Shown piece by piece: positions 1-5,338 of a stretch of DNA of 7,463 nt. A model generated the notes under the pieces. The model was given only the letters and a program-made list of their open reading frames with translations, searched no databases and was not told the DNA's origin. Made by a program: the position numbers and the translations under genes. Location of the stretch: NCBI GenBank assembly GCA_023392555.1, contig JAEVYW010000164.1, positions 1 to 7,463 on the forward strand, in the 5' to 3' direction. The stretch comes from Pseudomonadota bacterium (lineage in GTDB: Bacteria; Pseudomonadota; Alphaproteobacteria; Sphingomonadales; Sphingomonadaceae). Position 1 is the stretch's first letter, and every line of letters starts with the position of its first letter.

Positions 1-1
1 C

Positions 2-811
2 GATGATGCCCTCGCCGACTGGGCCGGAGAGGGTGACGACATTGCCTTCGTGCCGACCATGGGAGCGCTCCACGAAGGGCATCTGACGCTTGTCGAGCGG
101 GCGAGGGAGCTCGCGGACCGGGTCGTCGTGTCCATCTTCGTCAATCCGTTGCAGTTCAACGATCCGTCCGATCTCGACCGCTATCCGCGGCAGGAAGAGA
201 GCGACCTTGCCAAGCTCGAGGCCGCCCGCTGTGACCTGGTGTGGCTCCCGACCCCAGCGGACTTGTATCCGGAAGGGTTCGCAACGACAATCAGCGTCGG
301 CGGCATCAGCGAGCGCTGGGAAGGTGAGCACAGGCCCGGGCATTTCGACGGCGTCGCAACGGTCGTCGCCAAGCTGCTCGTGAGCGTCGTCCCGACCGTC
401 GCTTTGTTTGGCGAGAAGGATTTCCAGCAGCTCGCGGTCATCCGCCGAATGACCCTGGACCTCGGGCTTGGCACAAGGATCGTCGGTGTCCCGACTGTGC
501 GCGATGAGGATGGCCTGGCTCTCTCGTCACGGAACGCACTCCTCTCGGAGGATGAGCGGGCGAGGGCGGTGGCCTTGCCGGATGCGCTAAATGAAGCGGC
601 CCACGCGATCCGTTCGGGCCAATCTGTCGACGCTGTCCTGGGCGTCGCCCGGTCCCGATTGGTCGAGGCCGGGTTCAGCCCCATTGATTACGTTGCGTTG
701 GTCGATGCCGCGACGCTCGAACCCCTATCCGAGCGCGGCAGCGGAGCGGCACGGCTCATCGCCGCCGCAACCATCGGCACCACTCGCCTGATCGATAATC
801 TGGCAGTGTGA
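2..811 (+). CDS. panC: Pantoate--beta-alanine ligase (pantothenate synthetase), N-terminus cut by window edge
   Basis: PanC joins pantoate and beta-alanine using ATP, through a pantoyl-adenylate, in the last step of cytoplasmic pantothenate (vitamin B5) synthesis. The frame is open from base 2 and gives 269 residues. The nucleotidyltransferase HIGH-type motif reads PTMGALHEGH just after a GTG at base 50. That GTG is an internal valine (FVPTMG in the family), not the start. Further family motifs are SIFVNPLQF, GEKDFQQL and the KMSKS-like region LALSSRN near bases 515-535. PanC is usually about 280 residues, so roughly 10-15 N-terminal residues lie left of the window. The stop is TGA at 809-811. 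No hairpin terminator is visible after it, and a Sel1-repeat gene follows on the same strand 81 bases later. The identification is very secure. Confidence 0.97.
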   Translation, partial: DDALADWAGEGDDIAFVPTMGALHEGHLTLVERARELADRVVVSIFVNPLQFNDPSDLDRYPRQEESDLAKLEAARCDLVWLPTPADLYPEGFATTISVGGISERWEGEHRPGHFDGVATVVAKLLVSVVPTVALFGEKDFQQLAVIRRMTLDLGLGTRIVGVPTVRDEDGLALSSRNALLSEDERARAVALPDALNEAAHAIRSGQSVDAVLGVARSRLVEAGFSPIDYVALVDAATLEPLSERGSGAARLIAAATIGTTRLIDNLAV

Positions 812-830
812 TTTTGACGTCACGACGCCG

Positions 831-838
831 TTAACCAT
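831..838 (+). promoter_or_regulatory. Possible CtrA-type half-site TTAACCAT
   Basis: The octamer TTAACCAT lies 55 bases upstream of the Sel1-gene start. CtrA, the alphaproteobacterial cell-cycle regulator, binds TTAA-N7-TTAA, and TTAACCAT is a common form of one half. The second half expected at 842-845 reads TTTG, so the site is degenerate. A TTGACG at 814-819, inside the palindrome TGACGTCA (815-822), could be a -35 box, but no good -10 follows it. This is a weak call based on motif likeness only. Confidence 0.2.
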
Positions 839-878
839 TTGTTTGCCATCTCCGACGAATTTCACTCCCACAGGATTT

Positions 879-886
879 GGGGGAGA
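879..886 (+). promoter_or_regulatory. Ribosome binding site that fixes the Sel1-gene start
   Basis: The purine run GGGGGAGA sits 6 bases before the GTG at 893. It is the only good Shine-Dalgarno match in the panC-Sel1 gap. It rules out the TTG at 839, which would add 18 non-family residues. Confidence 0.7.
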
Positions 887-892
887 CGAAAC

Positions 893-1192
893 GTGGGTGC
901 CATCAGCCAGAAGAGTGCAGAGTTCTTTCTTCGCAGCCGCCTTGCGGATGCCGATAGCGGCAATGTCGATGCCTTGTTCGAGCTCGGCGTGACCTATTCG
1001 ACCGGCCGCGGCGGAGTGAACGTCGACCTCATCGAGGCTCACAAATGGTTCAACCTTGCAGCGCTCAACGGCTGCACCCGCGGCCAGCAGTGCCGCGCCG
1101 AAATCTCGATCGAGATGACCGCCCGCGAAATCGCCGAAGCCCAGCGCCAGGCGCGCGCCTGGCTCGGGACCCACCAGCGCTACGCCGCGTAA
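893..1192 (+). CDS. Small Sel1-repeat (TPR-like) protein
   Basis: This is a 99-residue protein with one recognisable Sel1-like repeat, residues about 25-60 (DALFELGVTYSTGRG then EAHKWFNLAALNG), followed by a helical tail (EMTAREIAEAQRQARAWL, residues 74-91). Sel1 repeats are helix-turn-helix protein-interaction modules. Single-repeat proteins ending in an EIAEAQRxAxxWL-type helix are common in alphaproteobacteria, but their partner is not known to me. The GTG start at 893 is chosen because GGGGGAGA precedes it by 6 bases. There is no signal peptide or membrane segment, so it is probably cytoplasmic. Two cysteines, C61 and C67, lie in the loop after the repeat. The gene ends 2 bases before the convergent OmpA-like gene, leaving no room for a separate terminator. 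The fold is confident and the role unknown. Confidence 0.85.
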   Translation: MGAISQKSAEFFLRSRLADADSGNVDALFELGVTYSTGRGGVNVDLIEAHKWFNLAALNGCTRGQQCRAEISIEMTAREIAEAQRQARAWLGTHQRYAA

Positions 1193-1194
1193 GC

Positions 1195-1704
1195 CTACTG
1201 CTTCAAGACCGTCACGACGCGGCTGTTCTGAAGCCAGGTCGCGTCGTGGAGTTGGGCTGACGTTGGCCGTTCGCGGCCCCAGCTGACGACATTGAGCTGC
1301 CCCGGCGACACGCCCTGCGCGAGCAGGAAGTTGCGAACCGCGGCGGCGCGCCTTTCACCGACGGCCAAAGCATAATCGCGGGTCAGCCGGCCGTCGGCAT
1401 GGCCTTCGATATTGGCGCGGATCCAGGGGCGGGCGAGAAGCCACTGCGCCTGCCGCGCGAGGACCTGCTGGCTGGTCGCATCGAGCACATAGGATTCCCG
1501 CTGGAAGCGGACGGTGTCCGATCCGGACTGAGCCTTGAGGTCGGCCTGCAGGACCGAAAGCGGAACCACAGGCGCCGCCGGTAGCGCTCCTGGCGGATAG
1601 GCGCCGGGCGGATAGGCACCCGGCGGCAATGGTTGAGGGAAGGGCTGGGCGATCGCGGCCGAAGCCGAGACTGCGAGAGCGAACAGCATCGCGGCGAACC
1701 TCAC
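1195..1704 (-). CDS. OmpA/Pal-like peptidoglycan-binding periplasmic protein without lipobox
   Basis: A 169-residue exported protein at the position of pal, directly after tolB. The start is GTG at 1704, which overlaps the tolB stop as GTGA and has GGAGG 6 bases upstream. A longer frame reaching back to 1854 would lie inside tolB and is rejected. Residues 1-19 form a Sec signal peptide with cleavage near AIA/Q20. Residues 27-41 are a proline-rich PPGAY/PPGAY/PPGAL repeat. Residues about 60-165 are an OmpA C-terminal domain with EGHADGRLTRDYALAVGERR. D104 and R119 are 15 residues apart, matching the Asp/Arg pair that OmpA-family proteins use to bind diaminopimelate in peptidoglycan. No cysteine occurs anywhere, so it cannot be a lipoprotein as classical Pal is. 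It may be a Pal derivative or paralogue acting as a soluble periplasmic peptidoglycan binder. The family is sure; the Pal role is uncertain. Confidence 0.88.
   Translation of the reverse strand: MRFAAMLFALAVSASAAIAQPFPQPLPPGAYPPGAYPPGALPAAPVVPLSVLQADLKAQSGSDTVRFQRESYVLDATSQQVLARQAQWLLARPWIRANIEGHADGRLTRDYALAVGERRAAAVRNFLLAQGVSPGQLNVVSWGRERPTSAQLHDATWLQNSRVVTVLKQ
1582..1626 (-). repeat. Three 15-base tandem repeats encoding PPGAY/PPGAY/PPGAL
   Basis: Three in-frame 15-base units lie at 1612-1626, 1597-1611 and 1582-1596. They encode the proline-rich linker between the signal peptide and the OmpA domain. The units differ mainly at wobble positions, so copy number could vary between strains without a frameshift. 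Confidence 0.8.
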
Positions 1705-3008
1705 TCCGAACCTCCGGACCAATCGGGATCCGACCCCGGCTGCGGCGTCGTCAACCGCTTCGGCTGACCTCCCGTGATCGGCACCGAATAAATCGCCGCA
1801 TGCGTGCTTTGCGGATCGGTGCGCTGGAACACCACCGTGCGTGCGCCCGCCCACACCGGCGCCTCGTCCTGCCAGCCGTCGGTCAGCACTTTCTCCTCAC
1901 CGCCATCCGATCGCATCACGCCGATCTGAACCTTGCCCTGCGTCGAACGCGTGAAGGCGATGCGATCGCCCGACGGGCTCCACACCGGCGAAGCATAGCC
2001 CGCGGCGCCGAAGCTGATCCGCTGCTGGCCCGAGCCATTCGAATTCATGACGTAGACCTGCTGGCGACCCGAACGGTCGCTTTCGAACACGATCCGCGAT
2101 CCGTCGGGTGAGAAGCTAGCCGCCGTGTCGACACCGGGCGTGCTGGTCAGCCGCTGCGGGTAATTGCCGTCGAGCCCGACGAGATAGATGTCGGTGTTGC
2201 CGTCGACGGCCATCGACAGGAGCAATCGGCGTCCGTCCGGCGACCAGCGCGGCGCGAAGCTGATCGTGCCCTGCGGCAGCAGCGCGCGGTCCTCATTGCC
2301 GTCGACGTCGCGGAGGCGCACGTGCGGAGCGCCGCCGCTGAAGCTTACGTAGGCGACCCGCTCGCCATCGGGGGACAGGCGAGGGCTGAGGACCGTCGTC
2401 TCGCCCTGGGTCAGATAGCGATGGTCGGTCGCATCCCAGTTCATGATCGCCAGCCGCTTCACCGGCGAGGTCCGCGTTCCAGTCTCGGCGACGTAGGCCA
2501 CGGTCGAATCGAAGTAGCCGGCGGATCCGCTGATGCGCTCGTAGAAAGCGTCTGCGCAGCGGTGCGCGGCGCGGCGCCACTCGCCTGCCGCAACGACATA
2601 ACCCTTCCGGGCAATCTCGCGCCGCTGCTTCATGTCGTAGAGGTAGCAGGCGACCGTCAGCCGCCCGTCGTCGCGGGCCTGGACGTAACCAGTGACCAGG
2701 TTGCTCGCACCGACGCCGGCCCAGTTCTGGTAGAGCGGAGCACCCGCCTCGGTTGGGCTGTACTGCTTCAGCGTGTTGCGCGGCACGACCATGAAGTCGC
2801 CGCTCGAGCGCAGGTCCGAAGCGATCTGGTCGGCGATCTGGATCCCGATCACGCCCGTGTCGCCAGCGTCGGTCGAGACGTTGCGCGGCGTCGGCACCGG
2901 CGGAATGGCAATCACCGGAAGCACGTCCTGCGCCACCGCAGCGGTCGGCAGGATCGTCAGTAGTGCAGTCGCCAAGGCAAAGATCGTCTTGGGTCTGAAA
3001 TCAGGCAT
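1701..3008 (-). CDS. tolB: TolB, periplasmic beta-propeller protein of the Tol-Pal system
   Basis: TolB is the periplasmic propeller that docks on Pal and is engaged by TolA, linking inner membrane energy to outer membrane constriction at division. The protein is 435 residues, the usual family size. Residues 1-26 are a Sec signal peptide (cleavage near AVA/Q27). The N-terminal alpha/beta domain spans about 28-165 (IADQIASDLRSSGDF). The propeller carries PD40-type repeats: LSPDG (211-215), WSPDG (255-259), FSPDG (299-303), WSPSG (343-347) and a degenerate APVWAG near 384-389. Start choice: ATGATG at 3011-3006 follows AAGGA. The second ATG (3008) has the better 5-base spacing; 3011 would add one residue. 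The gene overlaps the ybgC end by 8 bases and the next gene by 4. Oddly, tolQ, tolR and tolA, which normally lie between ybgC and tolB, are absent. Confidence 0.95.
   Translation of the reverse strand: MPDFRPKTIFALATALLTILPTAAVAQDVLPVIAIPPVPTPRNVSTDAGDTGVIGIQIADQIASDLRSSGDFMVVPRNTLKQYSPTEAGAPLYQNWAGVGASNLVTGYVQARDDGRLTVACYLYDMKQRREIARKGYVVAAGEWRRAAHRCADAFYERISGSAGYFDSTVAYVAETGTRTSPVKRLAIMNWDATDHRYLTQGETTVLSPRLSPDGERVAYVSFSGGAPHVRLRDVDGNEDRALLPQGTISFAPRWSPDGRRLLLSMAVDGNTDIYLVGLDGNYPQRLTSTPGVDTAASFSPDGSRIVFESDRSGRQQVYVMNSNGSGQQRISFGAAGYASPVWSPSGDRIAFTRSTQGKVQIGVMRSDGGEEKVLTDGWQDEAPVWAGARTVVFQRTDPQSTHAAIYSVPITGGQPKRLTTPQPGSDPDWSGGSE
1707..1718 (-). promoter_or_regulatory. Ribosome binding site of the OmpA/Pal-like gene, inside the tolB end
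   Basis: On the minus strand this reads TCCGGAGGTTCG. It holds GGAGG 6 bases before the GTG start at 1704 and at the same time encodes the SGGS near the TolB C-terminus. It decides the GTG start over the ATG at 1689, which would cut into the signal peptide's basic end. The same 12 bases occur at the end of ruvB (5344-5355). Confidence 0.75.
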
Positions 3009-3462
3009 CATGTTCCTTCGCCGCAATCGCCTTGAACCGCTCGACCCATTCCTTCGGCTGGCGCTGCGGCCGGCCGTCGGCATCGAGAAAGGCGGCGGTC
3101 ACGCTCGCATCGGTCAGTTGTTCTTCGCCGCGCATGACTCGCTGATGAATTTGCACGGAGACGCCGCGAACCGCTTCGACCTTGCTGACGACCAGAAGAT
3201 CTTCACCGAGCCGCGCGGGCTTCAGATAACGAATGTGGACGTCGGCGACGTAATAGGCGCCCCCGCCGGCTTGCAGCACCTCGCGCTGATCGACACCAAC
3301 GGCGCGGAGCATGTCCGACCGCGCACGCTCCATGAAGCGCAGGTAATTGGCGTAATAGACAACGCCCGCCGTGTCGGTGTCTTCGAAATAGACGGTCAGC
3401 GCGAAGTGATGCTCATGCCGCACGAACCCGCCGCGGTAAGGTGTCTCGAAATCCTCGGGCAT
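3001..3462 (-). CDS. ybgC: YbgC/FadM-type acyl-CoA thioesterase of the Tol-Pal gene cluster
   Basis: A 153-residue single hotdog-fold thioesterase. YbgC proteins hydrolyse acyl-CoA or acyl-ACP in the cytoplasm and are usually encoded first in tol-pal operons; a link to phospholipid synthesis has been proposed. The diagnostic motif YFEDTDTAGVVYYANYLRFM is at residues 25-44. D30 aligns with the catalytic Asp18 of E. coli YbgC (EDTD). FMERARSDMLR follows, as in the family. The ATG at 3462 gives a normal N-terminus ahead of the hotdog fold. No strong Shine-Dalgarno is visible before it; an internal GTG at codon 14 is a less likely start. Its stop overlaps the tolB start, so translation of the two is probably coupled. 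The 101-base gap to the divergent membrane-protein gene must hold its promoter, but I see no convincing minus-strand -35/-10 pair. Confidence 0.94.
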   Translation of the reverse strand: MPEDFETPYRGGFVRHEHHFALTVYFEDTDTAGVVYYANYLRFMERARSDMLRAVGVDQREVLQAGGGAYYVADVHIRYLKPARLGEDLLVVSKVEAVRGVSVQIHQRVMRGEEQLTDASVTAAFLDADGRPQRQPKEWVERFKAIAAKEHDA

Positions 3463-3502
3463 CGGCGCCGTCTAGCGTCGCGGCGTCCCCGGGCAAACCC
3501 GC

Positions 3503-3531
3503 TTGACTCCGAAGTAACGTGAAGGTTACAT
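3503..3531 (+). promoter_or_regulatory. Candidate promoter of the membrane protein/XRE cassette
   Basis: TTGACT at 3503-3508 is a near-consensus -35. After a 17-base spacer, TTACAT (3526-3531) sits in the -10 position, matching TATAAT at three of six bases. Transcription would begin near 3538, about 26 bases before the ATG at 3564. The proposed -10 lies inside the repeat cluster at 3514-3547, so a bound repressor would block RNA polymerase. Confidence 0.45.
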
Positions 3532-3547
3532 GTAACTTACAGGTTAC
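3514..3547 (+). promoter_or_regulatory. Tandem inverted-repeat operator: two copies of GTAAC-N6-GTTAC
   Basis: Four half-sites lie in 34 bases: GTAAC 3514-3518, GTTAC 3525-3529, GTAAC 3532-3536, GTTAC 3543-3547. They form two 16-base dyads, GTAAC-N6-GTTAC, with an 18-base period. The middle pair makes the perfect 12-base palindrome GTTACATGTAAC (3525-3536). The two 6-base spacers, GTGAAG and TTACAG, differ while all four half-sites are exact, which points to protein recognition rather than a simple duplication. The cluster spans the candidate -10 region and ends 16 bases before the start codon. The small XRE regulator encoded by the second gene of the cassette is the obvious candidate ligand (inference). 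It lies in the gap shared with ybgC and might affect both directions. Confidence 0.7.
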
Positions 3548-3563
3548 ACGATTGGGGATCGCA

Positions 3564-4013
3564 ATGGCTGGTACGTCGGATGCACAGGCTGCCGAGAGGC
3601 TGAGCAGGAAAAGGGCTCGCGCGCTTCCGGCAATGGCCGCGATCTTCATCAGTCAGCAGGTGGTTTTCCTCGTCAACAATTACGAAGGGACGAGAAACGT
3701 GGACCGGGTCGCGGTCGGGTCCTGGATCGTGCTGACGGTCGTGCTGCTCCTTGCCCTCGCGACAGGTGGAGGGTGGATTTACCCCAAGGCCGTCAGGGAC
3801 CTCGCGAACGATGAATCGACGCGGGCGCATCGGGCACAAGCGCTCGCCGCCGGCTTCTGGGCGGCGATGATCGCGGCGCTCGTCCTGTTCATCGTCGACC
3901 TGTTCGAGCCGGTCGATGGCCGGGATGCAGCGCACATCGTTCTGACGCTCGGCATTGCGATCGCGCTGATGACGTTCGGCTCCCTGGAGAAGCGCGCGCT
4001 CCGGGATGGCTGA
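3564..4013 (+). CDS. Four-helix integral membrane protein of unknown function, paired with XRE regulator
   Basis: A 149-residue protein of no family I can name. Four hydrophobic segments lie at about residues 21-38, 50-68, 94-113 and 121-139. The N-terminus is basic (ERLSRKRARA, 11-20), and a hydrophilic, charged stretch (about 74-92) lies between helices 2 and 3. The positive-inside rule suggests the N-terminus is cytoplasmic. The start is ATG at 3564, preceded by GGGGA with a 5-base gap. A GTG at 3519 in the same frame lies within the operator cluster and is rejected. The last 8 bases overlap the start of the XRE gene, so the two are one transcript and probably coupled. Small multi-helix membrane proteins co-encoded with short Cro/CI-type regulators recur widely in bacteria, and their roles are mostly unclear. 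No catalytic motif is visible. Confidence 0.8.
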   Translation: MAGTSDAQAAERLSRKRARALPAMAAIFISQQVVFLVNNYEGTRNVDRVAVGSWIVLTVVLLLALATGGGWIYPKAVRDLANDESTRAHRAQALAAGFWAAMIAALVLFIVDLFEPVDGRDAAHIVLTLGIAIALMTFGSLEKRALRDG

Positions 4014-4212
4014 GCGCCTCGCCAACAGCATCAAGGAAAAGCGCGTAGAGCTCGGCCTTACTCAGGCCGAGCTTGCTGAGCGGGTTGGCGTCACTCGCAA
4101 GACCGTCAACACCGTCGAAAACGGCATATTCGTGCCCTCGGCGCTTCTCGCGCTGAAGCTGGCGCAAGCGCTCAGCGTGCCGGTCGAGGAGCTCTTCCGG
4201 ATCGAGCGCTGA
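4006..4212 (+). CDS. Small XRE/Cro-CI-type transcriptional regulator
   Basis: A 68-residue protein that is almost entirely one Cro/CI helix-turn-helix domain. The HTH reads LTQAELAERVGVTRKTVNTVENG (residues 18-40), then the conserved [21 protein letters not shown] (44-64). There is no sensor or oligomerisation domain, so the protein is likely a simple dimeric repressor. The ATG lies inside the end of the membrane-protein gene (8-base overlap) and has no good Shine-Dalgarno of its own; translational coupling is likely. The tandem GTAAC/GTTAC dyads upstream of the cassette are the natural candidate for an autoregulatory operator (inference). The last 41 bases overlap the end of the convergent hydrolase gene, so each transcript runs into the other's 3' end. 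Confidence 0.93.
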   Translation: MAERLANSIKEKRVELGLTQAELAERVGVTRKTVNTVENGIFVPSALLALKLAQALSVPVEELFRIER

Positions 4213-5338
4213 TCTCCTCGACCTGGCGGATCAGGTCGCCTTGGGCTTCGGCCACGTCAGCAAGGTGCATACCCCAGCCCGGGACGAACATGCCGAGCAG
4301 GCCGACTTCGCCGTAGACACGGTCGGTCCGCTTGTCCTTCGGATCGGCGTTCACCCGGATCGACAGATAGCCGCGCTGCCCGTCGTTGATGCAGCGTGCG
4401 GAGACCAGCCCCTCGGTCCGGACGAACGGCGAAGGAGACGCGCCTTCGGTCGACCATTGAATCGGGCCGCCCGGCACCGGCAGGTTCCAGTTCGCGTTCC
4501 AGTAGCTGTCGAGCTTCTCCCACGCGCGCGACCCCGGACGGGCGGGATTGGTGCAGGCGACCGTCATTCCCGGAGTGGGAGCATTGCCGAACATCGCGCC
4601 GGCGGGCGGCGGATTGTTCTCGCGGAAGCTGACCCAGGTCATCACGCAGCCGGTCTCGCCGCCGCGTGAGCAGACCGGCGTCCTGGCAAGCGTTCCGCCG
4701 ACCAGACGGCCCTGCGGCACCAGGAGATTGTAGCCCGGAATGATCGCCAGCCGCATCTGCGACGCGATCGGCTTGCCCTCGATTTCGTTTTTAATGAGCT
4801 GCTGGATCATCAGCGAGCCCTGGCTATGGCCGATCAGCACGAACGGCCGGCCCTTGTTGTACGTTGACAAATAAGTCCGCCACGCGGCGGCAACGTCCGA
4901 ATAGGCCAGCATCGCCGGCTGCATCACGTTCGCGCCAGTCGCTGCTGCCGCGACCGCCGACAGAGTCATCTGGCGATAGATTGGTGCGTAGGTTTTGCAG
5001 ACGCTGGCGAAGCGCGCGAACTGCACCTGGGCGGCCCCGCGCTCCGCCGAGTCCACGATCAGGTCGCTGTTCATGCCTCGGTCGCGGCTCACCGTCGGGT
5101 AGACATAGAAACAATCGATCGGCGGGTTGGCGGCGACGCTGCTGCGGCCCGTCGAGCCATAGCCGTTCGGATTGAGCGCGGTGGTCCCTAGCGGTGTCGA
5201 GCAAGTGTCGGAGCGCCCCGGAAGGCACAGCCAGCTCGCGCTATTGGCGTAATTCGGTGCGCCCGGAACCGGTGCGGTCTGCGCAGCGGCGGGCGTGGCG
5301 GCGATGGCGGCAAAAGCGAGTGCTGCAAGACGGATCAC
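4172..5338 (-). CDS. Secreted DUF3089-family alpha/beta-hydrolase
   Basis: A 388-residue predicted serine hydrolase (lipase/esterase-like), exported to the periplasm or beyond. Residues 1-19 are a Sec signal peptide (cleavage near AAA/Q20). The DUF3089-type motif [12 protein letters not shown] is at about 75-86. The nucleophile elbow GHSQGS gives Ser172. The likely catalytic His is H358 in GWGMHLAD; the acid may be D332 but this is unsure. Eight cysteines (38, 46, 76, 114, 223, 231, 262, 316) fit up to four disulfides in an oxidising compartment. The start is GTG at 5338, overlapping the ruvB stop as GTGA, with GGAGG 9 bases upstream. The gene is thus the last cistron of the ruv operon, although no functional link to recombination is apparent. 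Its stop lies inside the convergent XRE gene. Substrate unknown. Confidence 0.88.
   Translation of the reverse strand: MIRLAALAFAAIAATPAAAQTAPVPGAPNYANSASWLCLPGRSDTCSTPLGTTALNPNGYGSTGRSSVAANPPIDCFYVYPTVSRDRGMNSDLIVDSAERGAAQVQFARFASVCKTYAPIYRQMTLSAVAAAATGANVMQPAMLAYSDVAAAWRTYLSTYNKGRPFVLIGHSQGSLMIQQLIKNEIEGKPIASQMRLAIIPGYNLLVPQGRLVGGTLARTPVCSRGGETGCVMTWVSFRENNPPPAGAMFGNAPTPGMTVACTNPARPGSRAWEKLDSYWNANWNLPVPGGPIQWSTEGASPSPFVRTEGLVSARCINDGQRGYLSIRVNADPKDKRTDRVYGEVGLLGMFVPGWGMHLADVAEAQGDLIRQVEEISARSGRAPRPAR

Noticed and set aside
50..52. GTG as the panC start
   Set aside because: It is the valine of the conserved FVPTMG motif and the frame stays open to the window edge, so the start is outside.
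839..892. TTG start for the Sel1 protein at 839
   Set aside because: It has no ribosome site and adds 18 residues outside the family; the GTG at 893 has GGGGGAGA.
725..1174. 149-codon minus-strand open frame opposite the panC end and the Sel1 gene
   Set aside because: It is a shadow frame crossing two genes, without a domain or a ribosome site.
1705..1854. N-terminal extension of the OmpA/Pal-like gene upstream of the GTG at 1704
   Set aside because: It would lie inside tolB and bury the signal peptide; the GGAGG-spaced GTG is a clear start.
2322..2963. 213-codon + strand open frame opposite tolB
   Set aside because: It is antisense to the TolB propeller and N-terminal domain; its composition is that of a GC shadow.
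3009..3083. N-terminal extension of tolB into ybgC
   Set aside because: It adds a basic, non-family stretch before the Sec signal peptide; the ATGATG after AAGGA is the proper start.
2773..3522. 249-codon + strand open frame opposite tolB and ybgC
   Set aside because: It is a shadow of two well-supported minus-strand genes, with no ribosome site and no recognisable domain.
3519..3563. GTG start at 3519 for the membrane protein
   Set aside because: It lies within the operator/promoter cluster; the ATG at 3564 has GGGGA at correct spacing and begins a typical N-terminus.
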